From: Dyella silvae
GTDB lineage: Bacteria > Pseudomonadota > Gammaproteobacteria > Xanthomonadales > Rhodanobacteraceae
Reading direction: 5' to 3'
NCBI RefSeq assembly: GCF_026421305.1
Contig: NZ_JAPJBQ010000003.1
Span: 62,001 to 126,000, forward strand
DNA: 64,000 bases
Below the pieces are notes generated by a model, which was not told where the DNA came from, made no database searches, and saw only the letters and a list, made by a program, of their open reading frames with translations. Positions 45,885 to 55,714 of this stretch are shown piece by piece (within the stretch, counting starts at the first letter, position 1; each line of letters opens with the position of its first letter). The translations under genes were made by a program, and so were the position numbers.

Positions 45885-47990
45885 TTACAGATCCAGATCC
45901 ACCGGGTTGCGTCCGATGCGATGGCGCGCGCTCATCGCCTGCACGGCGCGGCGGAAATCGCTGGCGAAACCCCGCATGTCGAACAGCGAACTCTGCGTAC
46001 GTTGCTGCGAGAGATGCTGACGCAGCGTGACGAGCGCGTCGCGATCGTTGCCCAGCTGGGTGGCCATGGCGATAAACGATTCCTCGTCTTCGCAGGTCAG
46101 TTCGGGCAGACCGAGCTGAAGCAGCAGGCTGGTAGCCACGCGCCCGGCAAAGGTGCGGCCGGTACAGGTGAGCACAGGGCAGCCTGCCCATAGCGCGTCC
46201 GACGCCGTGGTGTGCGCGTTGTAGGGCAGGGTGTCGAGGAACAGATCGGCGTGCTTGTAGCGGGCCAGGTACTCGGCGTGCGGAAGGCGCGGCAGGAACA
46301 CCAGCCGCTCCGGAGCAATGCCTGCGGCGGTGGCCGCGGTGCGCAGGCGCTCGTCAGCGCCGTCCGGCCCGCTGAGCAGCCACAGCACGCTGCCCGGCAC
46401 TTGCTGCAACACCAGCATCAGCCGGGCGAAGGCGGCCGGGTTGAGCTTGTAGCTGTTATTGAAGCAGGCGAATACCGTGCCCTGCTCGGGAAGACCGCAT
46501 TCAGCGCGCGAGGGCGGCTCGGCCACGATGCGCGTATTGTCGTTGGGCTGATAACAGCGCGGCAGGCGCAGTAGTTTTTCGCTGACCGTTGCACGGAGGC
46601 TGTCAGGCAGCACGACCTTGTCGGCGAGCAAATAGTCCATCCATGGCGCGCCGGTGCTACCGGGATAGGCAAGCCAGTTCACCTGCACAGGCGCGGGACG
46701 CAGCGCGAGCAGTTCGGCATTGTCGCGGCCCGAATAACCGTTGAGGTCGAACAGAATTTCGACGCCGGTGTCGTGGATGCGCTCGGCCACATGCGCATGG
46801 TTGAGCGGCGATACGTCGTGGAGCGTGGTGGCACTGGCCAGGCGGCGGCGAATCGAGCCACCGTCATCTGGCGTGGTGGCGAACAAGTGCAGGTCCAGAC
46901 TCTCGTCATCGGCCAGTGCTTCGAGCATGGCCACCATCAACAAACCGGTGGCGTGATCATTGAAGCCATCGGCGATGAAACCGATACGGATGGGCGCATC
47001 GGGCGCCGGTTTGGCATAGGTGAACGCTTGCTGCTTGCGCAGCGGGGCGACTTGTTTGTCGATGGAGGCGGCAAAGGCGCTGGCGCAGCGAAGTTGCAGC
47101 GCAGCGTCGGCGTCTTCAGCCAGCATCACAAAGGGGCTGACAACAGCGCTGTTGTCGATCACGGCTTGTTGCAGGCGTGCGCTCAGATCGTCTAGTTCGC
47201 GCCAATCGCACAAGCGCCGGCGCAGGAACAGGAGTTGGCTGAGCGCGCGGCCGTCGTTGGGATTGAGTCGCAGGGTGCGCGCGTACGCGTCGGCGGCGTC
47301 GGTGAGCTGTCCGGCGTCTTCGAGCGACTGACCTGCGGCGAACGGATAAGCGGGGTTGTACGGCGAGAGCACCTCCGCCTGCAGCCATGCCTGAGTGGCC
47401 TGGCCGGTCTGCCCCAGTTTGTGCAGGATGCGACCGCGCAGGGCATGGGCGGCATCGAAACGGGGGTGCAGCTGCAGCGCCTCTTCCATATGCACCTGAG
47501 CCTGGTCGACGTGGCCGAGCTCCAGCTCGGCGGCGGCCAGATTGAGTCGCAGGCCTGGGTGTGTCGGTGCGCCGTGGGTGGCCATGGCGTATGACTCGCG
47601 GGCGTGAGCATAGCGAGCGGCAGCCATCAGCGCATTGCCCAGCGTCAGCAGCACGGCCGGGTGGCCGGGTGCCATGCGCAAGGCGGCGCGCAACCGTTCG
47701 ATGGCACCGTCGGCATCGCCGCTGGCCAGCTGGGCACTGCCCAGATTGCACTGCACTTCAATGCTTTGCGGGGCCAGCCTGGCGGCATGCTCCAGCGCCT
47801 GCAGGGCGTCCGCGTGTCGGGCAAGCTGCATCAGGGCAATGCCATGCAGCCGCGCCAGCTCGGCGTCGTCCGGGTAGTTTCCGCGAGCCTGGGCCGCCGC
47901 CTGTTCGGCTTCCTGGTACGCGCCACGTTCGATCTGGACGACGATTTGTTGCGCCAGAGCCTGAGAGGAGGGGGTAAAGAGATCAGTCAT
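45885..47990 (-). CDS. TPR O-GlcNAc transferase-like (SPINDLY, GT41) protein
   Basis: 701 residues. The first ~270 residues are tandem TPR units (GIALMQLARHADALQALEHA, GSAQLASGDADGAIERLRAA, AAAELELGHVDQAQVHMEEA). The C-terminal ~370 residues match family GT41: IRIGFIADGFNDHATGLLM, LFDLNGYSGRDNAELLALRP, QVNWLAYPGSTGAPWMDYLL, FACFNNSYKLNPAAFARLM, LPYNAHTTASDALWAGCPVL. Eukaryotic relatives add GlcNAc or fucose to Ser/Thr of proteins; bacterial targets are mostly unknown, with flagellin and adhesins as reported cases. No glycan operon is nearby. Upstream gene is prfA, 70 bases away. Confidence 0.87.
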   Translation of the reverse strand: MTDLFTPSSQALAQQIVVQIERGAYQEAEQAAAQARGNYPDDAELARLHGIALMQLARHADALQALEHAARLAPQSIEVQCNLGSAQLASGDADGAIERLRAALRMAPGHPAVLLTLGNALMAAARYAHARESYAMATHGAPTHPGLRLNLAAAELELGHVDQAQVHMEEALQLHPRFDAAHALRGRILHKLGQTGQATQAWLQAEVLSPYNPAYPFAAGQSLEDAGQLTDAADAYARTLRLNPNDGRALSQLLFLRRRLCDWRELDDLSARLQQAVIDNSAVVSPFVMLAEDADAALQLRCASAFAASIDKQVAPLRKQQAFTYAKPAPDAPIRIGFIADGFNDHATGLLMVAMLEALADDESLDLHLFATTPDDGGSIRRRLASATTLHDVSPLNHAHVAERIHDTGVEILFDLNGYSGRDNAELLALRPAPVQVNWLAYPGSTGAPWMDYLLADKVVLPDSLRATVSEKLLRLPRCYQPNDNTRIVAEPPSRAECGLPEQGTVFACFNNSYKLNPAAFARLMLVLQQVPGSVLWLLSGPDGADERLRTAATAAGIAPERLVFLPRLPHAEYLARYKHADLFLDTLPYNAHTTASDALWAGCPVLTCTGRTFAGRVATSLLLQLGLPELTCEDEESFIAMATQLGNDRDALVTLRQHLSQQRTQSSLFDMRGFASDFRRAVQAMSARHRIGRNPVDLDL

Positions 47991-48059
47991 CCGCCCAAAC
48001 TAACGCAGGGCGGGGTGGCTGCCAATCCGCGGCAGCCAAAAGCCGCTGTTTTGAGCGGG

Positions 48060-49139
48060 TTAGCCCGCGGTGAGCGCTTTCAGCTCGTCAGCCTGGTTCT
48101 CGCGGGTGAGGGTGTCGACCAGTTCATCCAGATCGCCCTGCAGCACTTCCGGCAGGCGGTAGAGCGTGAGGTTGATGCGGTGGTCGGTGATGCGGCCCTG
48201 CGGGAAATTGTAAGTGCGAATACGCTGGCTACGATCGCCCGAGCCCACCTGCAGGCGGCGCGATTCGGCCTGCGCGGCAGCCTGCTTGCTGCGCTCGTCA
48301 TCGAGCAGGCGTGCCTTCAGCAGGCTCAGCGCACGGGCGCGGTTCTTGTGCTGGCTGCGCTCGTCCTGGCACTCCACCACGATGCCGGTGGGCAGGTGGG
48401 TGATGCGGATGGCGGAATCGGTCTTGTTGACGTGCTGACCACCGGCGCCCGATGCACGGAAGGTGTCGGTCTTCAGGTCTGCCGGATTGATCTCGATGTC
48501 GCCGATCTCATCCATCTCCGGCAGGATCGCGACCGTTGCCGCGGAGGTATGGATGCGCCCCTGCGATTCCGTTTCCGGCACGCGTTGCACGCGGTGCGTA
48601 CCGGATTCGAACTTCAGGCGCGAATACGCACCCTTGCCCTCGATGCGTGCCACGATTTCCTTGTAGCCGCCGTGCTCGCCCGGGTTTTCGCTGAGCACTT
48701 CGACATGCCAGCGACGTCGTTCGGCGTAACGCGCGTACATGCGGAACAGGTCGCCCGCGAAGATGGCCGCCTCGTCGCCGCCAGTACCGGCGCGCACTTC
48801 GAGAAACAGGTTGGCTTCGTCGCGCGGATCCTTGGGCAGCAGCAGAATCTGCAGCTCGTCATCGAGTTGGGATAACCGCTGCTCCAGACGGGCGATGTCG
48901 TCCTGCGCCATGTCGCGCATTTCCGGATCGTCCAGCATGGCGCGTGTTTCGCCCAGCTCGCGCTCGGCGTGATCGTGCTCGCGAAGCGACGCCGCTACCG
49001 GTTCGAGCTGCGCGTATTCACGCGACAGCTCGCGAAAGCGGTTGTTGTCGGCAAGCACGTCAGGCTGCGCGAGCAGCAGGCCGATTTCTTCGTGACGTTC
49101 GGCGAGAGACTCGAGCTTGCGGCGAATGGAAGGCGTCAT
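48060..49139 (-). CDS. prfA: Peptide chain release factor 1
   Basis: 359 residues. The catalytic GGQ loop is [16 protein letters not shown], and [16 protein letters not shown] precedes it. The stop-codon-reading tripeptide, usually PAT in RF1, reads PET here ([18 protein letters not shown]). There is no frameshift, as expected for prfA. It terminates translation at UAA and UAG. The classical hemA-prfA pair is kept, although the two stretches are separated by a repeat that overlaps the hemA 3' end. Confidence 0.95.
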   Translation of the reverse strand: MTPSIRRKLESLAERHEEIGLLLAQPDVLADNNRFRELSREYAQLEPVAASLREHDHAERELGETRAMLDDPEMRDMAQDDIARLEQRLSQLDDELQILLLPKDPRDEANLFLEVRAGTGGDEAAIFAGDLFRMYARYAERRRWHVEVLSENPGEHGGYKEIVARIEGKGAYSRLKFESGTHRVQRVPETESQGRIHTSAATVAILPEMDEIGDIEINPADLKTDTFRASGAGGQHVNKTDSAIRITHLPTGIVVECQDERSQHKNRARALSLLKARLLDDERSKQAAAQAESRRLQVGSGDRSQRIRTYNFPQGRITDHRINLTLYRLPEVLQGDLDELVDTLTRENQADELKALTAG

Positions 49140-49141
49140 GG

Positions 49142-49237
49142 GCGAGAAGTGAGTTAAGAGGAGTGAGAAGTGAGAGAAAGCAATCTGCTTCGTAAGGGCG
49201 TTCTCTGCTTTTCTCGCTACTCTTCGCTCACTTCTGG
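49142..49237. repeat. Dispersed GAAGTGAG-type inverted repeat, copy B, overlapping hemA 3' end
   Basis: Left arm 49142-49178 begins GCGAGAAGTGAGTTAAGAGG; the right arm 49201-49237 read on the other strand begins CCAGAAGTGAGCGAAGAG. The arms are ~37 bases each and largely complementary. The right arm encodes the last six HemA residues (PEVSEE) and its stop codon. Confidence 0.65.
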
Positions 49238-50491
49238 TTTTTCATCGATGCCGTACAGGCGCCCTGCAGCGAGCAGCAGATCCATGTCGCCGCTGAGTGC
49301 CGCCTCGCGCAGGCGGGCGCTGGGGTGGTGCAGCAACTTGTTGGTCAGCGTATTGGCCAGAAAGGCCAGGGCCTCGTCGGGCGACTTGCCGCGCGCGAGC
49401 ATGGCGCGAGCCTTCTCCAGCACTTCGTCGCGATAGACCTCGGCATGTTGGCGCAGGTCCACCGCCGGATTGCGCAGCGTCAGCGCGCGACGCCAGGCCA
49501 TGTAACGATCCACCTGCAAGTCGATGATGGCATCGGCCTCGCGGGCGGCCGCTTCGCGGGAGCGACGGTTGTCATCGATGACCTGCCGCAGATCGTCGAT
49601 GCCGTAGAGGAACACATCGTCGAGTTCGCCCACGGCGGGTTCGATGTCGCGCGGCACGGCGATGTCCACCATGAACATCGGCTTGCGCCGGCGCACTGCC
49701 ACGGCTTTCTCCACCATGGCGTGCGTCACGATGGGCTGGCGCGCCGCGGTGGAGCTGATGACGATATCCGCCTCGGCCAGATGCTGCGGCAGGTCGTTGA
49801 GCGAGACCGCATAGCCGCCATACCGGCTCGCAAGTTCCTGAGCGTTTTCCAGTGTGCGGTTGGCCACGATCAGGCGGCGCACCTGCTTGTCCACCAGGTG
49901 ACGCGCAGCGAGTTCGATGGTGTCTCCCGCGCCGATCAGCAATACGCAGGCCTGGCGCAAGTCGGCAAAGGCCTGCTCGGCCAGACGCACGGCAGTGAAG
50001 GCCACCGACACGGTGTGCGCGCCGATGCGGGTGTCCGTGCGCACGCGCTTGGCCACGGCAAAGGTGTGCTGCAGGAGGCGCTCCATCGGCGCACGCAGCG
50101 ACTGGGCATCGCGCGCCTGCTGGTACGCATCCTTCACCTGCCCGAGGATCTGTGGCTCGCCAAGCACCATCGAGTCCAGACCGGTGGCGACGCGGAACAT
50201 GTGACGTACCGCAGCGTCTTCGTCGTGCCGGTAGAGGAACTCGTCGAGCTTTCCCGCAGTCAGGTGATGGTGACGGCGTAGCCATTCCTCAGGAACGCCC
50301 TCGGCTCCTGCCGAGACGCTCACATAAAGTTCGGTACGGTTGCAGGTGGAGAGGATCATGGCCTCTTCCACGCCGGGTTCACGGGCAAGCGCCAGCAGCG
50401 CGGGCCCAGTGGACTCCGCATCGAATGCCACTTGCTCGCGCAGGTTGACTGGCGCGGTGAGGTGATTGAGCCCTAGGGCGATCAGCGTCAT
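49217..50491 (-). CDS. hemA: Glutamyl-tRNA reductase
   Basis: 424 residues from ATG 50491. Catalytic Cys in [16 protein letters not shown], substrate loop [16 protein letters not shown], Rossmann segment [20 protein letters not shown], and [19 protein letters not shown]. It makes glutamate-1-semialdehyde from Glu-tRNA, the first step of C5 haem synthesis. The C-terminal residues PEVSEE are encoded within a dispersed repeat. Divergent from the TPR lipoprotein/lolB operon. Confidence 0.95.
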   Translation of the reverse strand: MTLIALGLNHLTAPVNLREQVAFDAESTGPALLALAREPGVEEAMILSTCNRTELYVSVSAGAEGVPEEWLRRHHHLTAGKLDEFLYRHDEDAAVRHMFRVATGLDSMVLGEPQILGQVKDAYQQARDAQSLRAPMERLLQHTFAVAKRVRTDTRIGAHTVSVAFTAVRLAEQAFADLRQACVLLIGAGDTIELAARHLVDKQVRRLIVANRTLENAQELASRYGGYAVSLNDLPQHLAEADIVISSTAARQPIVTHAMVEKAVAVRRRKPMFMVDIAVPRDIEPAVGELDDVFLYGIDDLRQVIDDNRRSREAAAREADAIIDLQVDRYMAWRRALTLRNPAVDLRQHAEVYRDEVLEKARAMLARGKSPDEALAFLANTLTNKLLHHPSARLREAALSGDMDLLLAAGRLYGIDEKPEVSEE

Positions 50492-50606
50492 GGTTAAGGG
50501 CAATTCGAAGCGGGAAACATCCGGCGGCGTAAACTAGGCTTTGGCAACGGCCGTTCTACTTTGATGGGCGGCAACGGCTGTGACAGACGGATGAGCGGAG
50601 AATAGT

Positions 50607-52346
50607 GTGCTGAGCACGTGGTTCAAGTTCAAGCAACTGCGGCATTTTGCGGTGGGCGGCATGGCGGCGTTGGTGCTGGCCGGCTGCGCCACGGTATCAG
50701 GCGGGTCGGGGCACCGGACAGAAGCCTCCAACCAACCGCTGGGTCGGCTGGTCGTGGCCACCCCGGATGAAGACCATGACCTGATGGCTCAGCTACTTGC
50801 GGGCGAAATGGCGCTCACCCGCACCGATCTCAAGGCATCTTCGGCGGCGTACTCCAGCGCCATGATGCTTTCGAACGATCCCAAGGTGGCCGAGCAGGCA
50901 GCGGCCCTTGCCATTGCCATACGCGACACCGCTGCCGCACAAGCGGCCATCGCCCGTTGGCAGGCGCTGGGCGCCAAGCCCGCCGGGTTGGCCCAGGCGA
51001 GAGCCCAGCTGGCACTGAGTCAGGGCAATACGGATGAGGCACGCCGGCAGCTGGAGCTGCTGGTGAGTACCGGCGACCCGGACGCTTGGCGTCAGTTTGG
51101 GCGAGTGCTGGTGGGCAGCCGCGATGCCGCCCAGGCCTCGCAATTACTCGAGGCCGTGGCGACGCCGCAGCGGCTGCCAGCCGACCCGCAAGCCTGGCTG
51201 GCCATGAGCGAGCTGGGCGACAAGCTGGGGCGCCATGCCTATGCCATGCAGATAGCCGAAGCGGCCGTTAAGCGGTTCGGCACGGCTGAGACCTACGCCT
51301 GGCTGGGCCAGATGAAATTCCGCAATGGCGACAAGGTCGGTGCCAAAGCGTTGTTCGACAAAGCGTTGACCAAGGACCCGAAGAACACGCATCTGCGTCT
51401 TGCCTACGCCACCTTGCTGGGGCAGGGCGGGGATTACGCGGGAGCGGCCCGTTTACTGGACAACGGGCCGCAGGATGCCGACACCTATTCCCTCCGGGCG
51501 GCGCTGGCGGCGCGGGCCAACGACACCAAGACCATCAATCGTCTGTATAGCCAGCTGCAGCGCTCTCCGGAAGACGTGCGCCAGGGCGCTACGTATCTGT
51601 TGGGCCAGCTGGCTGAAATGCTGAATCGCAAGGAAGAGGCGCTGAAGTGGTATGACCAGGTCACCGATGACGACGATCACGCCTTTGACGCCGATCTGCG
51701 CAGCGCCGTGCTGTTGCAGGACCTGGGGCGTAGCGCCGAGGCGCACGAACAGCTGGCGCAGATGCAGACCGATTATCTGGATCAGCCCCAGCTGTTGCGT
51801 CGCGCCTACGAGGTAGACGCCGAGCTGTACATGGATGAGCAGCAGTACGGGCAGGCCGAGCGTGCGCTTTCGCGCGCGCTGCAGGTGACCCCGGACGATC
51901 CGGGGCTGCTTTACAGCCGAGGTCTGGTTTACGCGGAAGAGGGCCAGATCGATCAGGCCGTCAGCGATTTCCATCGTCTGTTGGAAATCAAGCCAGACGA
52001 CACCGACGCCAGCAACGCACTGGGTTACACCCTGGCCGATGCCAATCGTGACCTGGCGGAGGCGCAGCGACTGATTGAGGCCGCTCGTGCGGCGCGCCCC
52101 GACGACCCGGCCATTCAGGATTCCTGGGGCTGGCTGCAGTACCGGCTGGGCCATCTGGACCTGGCGGAAAAGACGCTGCGCGGGGCATGGGCGGCACACA
52201 AGGACGCCGATGTCGGCGTGCATTTGGGCGAGGTGCTGTGGAAGCAGGGTCGTCAGCAAGATGCGCGGCGCGTTTTTGACGAAGTGCGTAAGATCGATCC
52301 GCAAAGCAGTAACCTCAACAACACTCTCAAGCGCCTCAATCCATGA
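50607..52346 (+). CDS. TPR-repeat lipoprotein
   Basis: 579 residues from a GTG at 50607. Lipoprotein signal with lipobox LAGC (Cys27), so it is probably attached to the outer membrane. The rest consists of TPR units, clearest at the C-terminus: DPGLLYSRGLVYAEEGQIDQ, ASNALGYTLADANRDLAEAQ, DSWGWLQYRLGHLDLAEKTL. Such a TPR lipoprotein immediately before lolB is common in this group. It overlaps lolB by four bases (ATGA), hinting at a joint role in lipoprotein handling, though its function is not established. Confidence 0.85.
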   Translation: MLSTWFKFKQLRHFAVGGMAALVLAGCATVSGGSGHRTEASNQPLGRLVVATPDEDHDLMAQLLAGEMALTRTDLKASSAAYSSAMMLSNDPKVAEQAAALAIAIRDTAAAQAAIARWQALGAKPAGLAQARAQLALSQGNTDEARRQLELLVSTGDPDAWRQFGRVLVGSRDAAQASQLLEAVATPQRLPADPQAWLAMSELGDKLGRHAYAMQIAEAAVKRFGTAETYAWLGQMKFRNGDKVGAKALFDKALTKDPKNTHLRLAYATLLGQGGDYAGAARLLDNGPQDADTYSLRAALAARANDTKTINRLYSQLQRSPEDVRQGATYLLGQLAEMLNRKEEALKWYDQVTDDDDHAFDADLRSAVLLQDLGRSAEAHEQLAQMQTDYLDQPQLLRRAYEVDAELYMDEQQYGQAERALSRALQVTPDDPGLLYSRGLVYAEEGQIDQAVSDFHRLLEIKPDDTDASNALGYTLADANRDLAEAQRLIEAARAARPDDPAIQDSWGWLQYRLGHLDLAEKTLRGAWAAHKDADVGVHLGEVLWKQGRQQDARRVFDEVRKIDPQSSNLNNTLKRLNP

Positions 52347-52966
52347 AGCTTTCCATTCGTCTTCTCGCGGCAGCATTGCCGCTGCTGCTGGCTGCGTGCG
52401 TCCACAAAGAAGCAGTGAAGCCCCAAGCGGACTACGCCGTGTTGCTCAACGAGCAGCGTGCCCGCGAGCACTTGCTCGCCAAGACCGATCATTGGGTTTT
52501 GCAAGGCAAGATCGGTGTCTCCGGTGAGGTCAATGGCAAGAAAGATGGCGGCAGCGGCACGCTGACCTGGACCCAGAACGGCGACAACTACGAGTTTGTG
52601 GTGCGCGGGCCAGTGGGTAGCAAGAGCTTCCGCCTGAGTGTGACGCCGGACGGCGCCACGCTTGAAGGGCTCGATGGTGGTCCCCTGCGCAGCCCCGACG
52701 CCGAATCGCTGGTACAGAGCGCCCTGGGCTGGCGCGTGCCGCTGCGCAATTTGCGAGCCTGGGTGCTTGGCATGCGCGCCGATAGCGGCCCGGCTGAGCT
52801 GAAGTTCGGCGCCGATGGCCTCCCCGTGCAGCTGACCCAGGACGGCTGGAACGTGAACTACCCGGCATGGGACACCACGCGCCAACCGGCTGTGCCTTCC
52901 AAGGTGTTTGCGGACAATCCGCCTTATAAGGTGCGGTTGTCGGTGGAGTCCTGGAGCTTCCAGTAA
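52343..52966 (+). CDS. lolB: Outer-membrane lipoprotein receptor LolB
   Basis: 207 residues. Lipobox LLAAC with Cys19. The LolB fold pattern is visible: HWVLQGKIGVSGEVNGKKDG, GTLTWTQNGDNYEFVVRGPV, then ALGWRVPLRNLRAWVLG and NVNYPAWDTT. LolB accepts lipoproteins from LolA and inserts them into the outer membrane. It overlaps the TPR lipoprotein gene and is followed by a repeat element and the GNAT-IspE gene. Confidence 0.92.
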   Translation: MKLSIRLLAAALPLLLAACVHKEAVKPQADYAVLLNEQRAREHLLAKTDHWVLQGKIGVSGEVNGKKDGGSGTLTWTQNGDNYEFVVRGPVGSKSFRLSVTPDGATLEGLDGGPLRSPDAESLVQSALGWRVPLRNLRAWVLGMRADSGPAELKFGADGLPVQLTQDGWNVNYPAWDTTRQPAVPSKVFADNPPYKVRLSVESWSFQ

Positions 52967-52978
52967 CGCCGGCTCTTT

Positions 52979-53110
52979 CCCTCTCCCCTCCGGGGAGAGG
53001 GTAGGGTGAGGGGCCAAGCTTGCGATAAGGCCGCAAAAATCCGGCTCTATCGTCACGCTTCCGCGAGCACCCACCCCTCACCTCGGTCCTCTCCCCTCCG
53101 GGGAGAGGAG
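52979..53110. repeat. BIME-like repeat pair with CTCTCCCCTCCGGGGAGAG palindromes
   Basis: The palindrome CTCTCCCCTCCGGGGAGAG occurs twice, at ~52981-52999 and ~53090-53108. The first is followed by GGTAGGGTGAGGGG and the second preceded by the near-complement CCCCTCACCTCGGT, so the pair forms an imperfect ~33-bp inverted repeat around ~60 bases. It occupies the gap between lolB and the GNAT-IspE gene, and the second copy ends 17 bases before the start codon. Confidence 0.75.
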
Positions 53111-53126
53111 GAAACAGCGAGATCCC

Positions 53127-54521
53127 ATGACGTTCCACATCGAACGCGCCCGCCCCGATCAGGTCGACGCCCTTTGCGCCATCGAACGCGCCGCGGTGGA
53201 GCTGTTCCGCGGCCATCGCGCCTGGCCTTCCTACCGCCGTGTATCGGTGCCGCCCGAAGTGCTGCGCGAGGCGATCGCGCGCGGGTTGGTGTGGGTGGCG
53301 GTGATCGGATCCGGCGAGCCGGTGGGGTTCGTCTGGCTGGACGCGGAAGAAGGCGGCGATGCCATCGGCGTGGCCGAAATGGATGTGCTGCCATCCCATG
53401 GCCAGCGCGGCATCGGCGCGGCCCTGCTCGAGCATGCCTGCGGCTGGGCGCGAATGGCGGGCTACCATCGTGTCGATCTGGGCACGCTGTCGGATGTGCC
53501 CTGGAATGCGCCGTTCTACGCGAAACACGGTTTCGCCGTCGTCGACAAGAACCGCCCCGAATTCGCTTTTGCCCGTGAGCGCGATATCGAAAACGGATTC
53601 CCCGACGACTTGCGCGTGTTTATGAGCCGCCCGTTGGCGCCGCCAGATCTGATGGACTGGACGGTCTGGCCGGCGCCCGCCAAGGTCAACCTGTTCCTGC
53701 GTATCACCGGGCGGCGAGCCGACGGCTACCACGAGCTGCAGACCGTGTTCCGATTGCTCGATTGGGGCGATGAAATTCGCCTGCGCGTGCGCCGGGATGG
53801 TGAGATCCATCGGCTAACCGAAGTGCCCGGCGTACCTGCCGACAGCGATCTGGTGGTGCGTGCCGCCCGCCTGCTTCAACCCCATGCCCCGGAAGGGGCT
53901 GGGGCTGACATCGAGATCGAAAAGCGCATCCCGATGGGCGGCGGCCTCGGTGGTGGCAGCTCTGACGCGGCCACCGTGCTGGTGGCGCTGAACCTTCTCT
54001 GGGGTGTCGGCCTGGACGAAGACACCCTGGCTGAGCTGGGCCGCCAGCTGGGCGCGGACGTGCCTGTGTTCGTGCGGGGACGTTCGGCCTGGGCCGAGGG
54101 GATCGGCGAAAAACTGACGCCAATGGCCCTTCCGGAGCGTTGGTACGTGGTGCTTGACCCCCATGAACACGTGCCGACCGGCGCACTTTTTCAAGCATCT
54201 GAATTGACACGAAATGCGCCGCCAGCGACAATTTCATCCTTTGCTTCGGGCGAAACGGTCGAGAACGCGTTCGCGCCCGTGGTTCGCGCGCGACATTCGC
54301 GTGTGGCTGCGGCGCTGGACTGGCTCGACGGCTTCGGCCGGGCAAGGCTTTCTGGCAGCGGTGCGTGTGTGTTTCTGGAGACGGACTCTCCGGAACGTGC
54401 CGAGGCCATTGCGGAGCGCTGTCCTGCCAGATTCACGGCCCATGTGGCCAGGGGCGAGGATGTCTCTCCGTTACATGTCGCCCTGGCGCGCCATCGCGGC
54501 GTCGACGGGAACGGCAGGTAG
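53127..54521 (+). CDS. ispE: In-frame fusion: GNAT acetyltransferase + IspE (CDP-ME kinase)
   Basis: 464 residues. Residues 1-175 are a GNAT acetyltransferase: [20 protein letters not shown], then acetyl-CoA loop [19 protein letters not shown] and [14 protein letters not shown]. Residues 176-464 are a full-length IspE beginning [18 protein letters not shown], with GHMP loop [18 protein letters not shown] (~270-285) and C-terminal [11 protein letters not shown]. IspE phosphorylates CDP-methylerythritol in non-mevalonate isoprenoid synthesis. No stop separates the domains. The ATG at 53652 where IspE would normally begin has no evident Shine-Dalgarno, and a TGA in another frame (53650-53652) overlaps it, suggesting an ancestral TGATG junction fused by a small indel. 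GAGG lies before 53127. tRNA-Gln follows. Confidence 0.88.
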   Translation: MTFHIERARPDQVDALCAIERAAVELFRGHRAWPSYRRVSVPPEVLREAIARGLVWVAVIGSGEPVGFVWLDAEEGGDAIGVAEMDVLPSHGQRGIGAALLEHACGWARMAGYHRVDLGTLSDVPWNAPFYAKHGFAVVDKNRPEFAFARERDIENGFPDDLRVFMSRPLAPPDLMDWTVWPAPAKVNLFLRITGRRADGYHELQTVFRLLDWGDEIRLRVRRDGEIHRLTEVPGVPADSDLVVRAARLLQPHAPEGAGADIEIEKRIPMGGGLGGGSSDAATVLVALNLLWGVGLDEDTLAELGRQLGADVPVFVRGRSAWAEGIGEKLTPMALPERWYVVLDPHEHVPTGALFQASELTRNAPPATISSFASGETVENAFAPVVRARHSRVAAALDWLDGFGRARLSGSGACVFLETDSPERAEAIAERCPARFTAHVARGEDVSPLHVALARHRGVDGNGR

Positions 54522-54538
54522 CAAAATCCAGTTATTAC

Positions 54539-54615
54539 TGGGGCGTCGCCAAGCTGGTTAAGGCACAGGATTTTGATTCCTGCATGCGAAGGTTCGAATC
54601 CTTCCGCCCCAGCCA
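54539..54615 (+). tRNA. tRNA-Gln (anticodon TTG)
   Basis: Acceptor stem TGGGGCG/CGCCCCA, anticodon loop TTTTGAT in stem CAGGA/TCCTG giving TTG, T-loop GGTTCGAATCC, encoded GCCA end. It lies between ispE and prs, as in many gammaproteobacteria. Confidence 0.95.
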
Positions 54616-54644
54616 TTTCACACATGGCTCATCAGGTTTAAAAA

Positions 54645-55607
54645 ATGACTGTCGACACGTCCGGCCCGATGCTTTTCACCGGTAATGCCCATCGCGCTCT
54701 CGCCGAAGACGTGGCTCAGCGTCTTGGCGTGCCGCTTGGCAAGGCCCTCGTCAGTACGTTCAGCGACGGCGAAGTGCAGGTGGAAATCGAGGAAAACGTC
54801 CGCCGCCAGGAAGTATTCGTGTTGCAGCCCACTGGCGCACCGAGTGCGGAGAATCTCTTTGAACTGCTGGTGCTGGTGGATGCGCTCAAGCGCGCCTCGG
54901 CAGCCAGTGTTACAGCGGTGATGCCGTACTTCGGCTATGCCCGCCAGGATCGTCGTCCGCGTTCGGCTCGCGTGCCGATCACGGCAAAGCTGGCAGCCAA
55001 GCTGATCGGCACCGCCGGCGTGGACCGCGTGCTCACGGTGGACCTGCACGCTGACCAGATCCAGGGTTTCTTCGACATCCCGGTGGACAACGTCTATGCC
55101 TCGCCGGTGCTGCTGGCGGACATCTGGCGCAACCACAGCATGGATGACCTGATCGTGGTCAGCCCGGACGTCGGTGGTGTGGTGCGTGCCCGCGCGATGG
55201 CCAAGCGCCTCGACGATGCCGATCTGGCAATCATCGACAAGCGCCGCCCGAAGGCGAACGTGGCCACGGTGATGAACATCATCGGTGATGTCGACGGCAA
55301 GACCTGCGTGCTGGTCGACGACATCGTGGATACCGCCGGCACCCTGTGCGCGGCTGCTGCGGCTCTCAAGGAGCGCGGCGCCCGCAAGGTGGTGGCGTAC
55401 TGCGTGCATCCGGTGTTGTCAGGTGCGGCGCTGAAGAACATCGAGGGCTCCCAGCTCGACCAGCTGGTGGTCACCAACACCTTGCCGCTGCGTCCTGATA
55501 TCGCCGCGTGCAGCAAGATTCGCCAGCTTTCGGTCGCCGAGCTGCTGGCGGAAACGATCCGCCGTATCGCCTTTGGCGAGTCGGTGAGCTCGTTGTACAT
55601 CGACTGA
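54645..55607 (+). CDS. prs: Ribose-phosphate pyrophosphokinase
   Basis: 320 residues. PRPP synthetase signatures: [20 protein letters not shown], the flexible-loop region [39 protein letters not shown] and the PRPP-binding loop [20 protein letters not shown]. It makes PRPP from ribose-5-phosphate and ATP for nucleotide, His and Trp synthesis. Located directly after tRNA-Gln. Confidence 0.96.
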   Translation: MTVDTSGPMLFTGNAHRALAEDVAQRLGVPLGKALVSTFSDGEVQVEIEENVRRQEVFVLQPTGAPSAENLFELLVLVDALKRASAASVTAVMPYFGYARQDRRPRSARVPITAKLAAKLIGTAGVDRVLTVDLHADQIQGFFDIPVDNVYASPVLLADIWRNHSMDDLIVVSPDVGGVVRARAMAKRLDDADLAIIDKRRPKANVATVMNIIGDVDGKTCVLVDDIVDTAGTLCAAAAALKERGARKVVAYCVHPVLSGAALKNIEGSQLDQLVVTNTLPLRPDIAACSKIRQLSVAELLAETIRRIAFGESVSSLYID

Positions 55608-55714
55608 GTTTTAAGGCGGCGGGCGCGAGCCTGCCGCTGTATTACGACTCCTCTGGTCGCGGGGGAGTCGCCAGACTGCCGCGAGGCAGCTCACTACTGA
55701 TAGGCAATACCAAC

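Noticed and set aside
47604-48875. A 423-codon + strand frame across the glycosyltransferase and prfA
   Set aside because: Spans the opposite strand of two well-supported genes and the gap between them; no recognisable protein.
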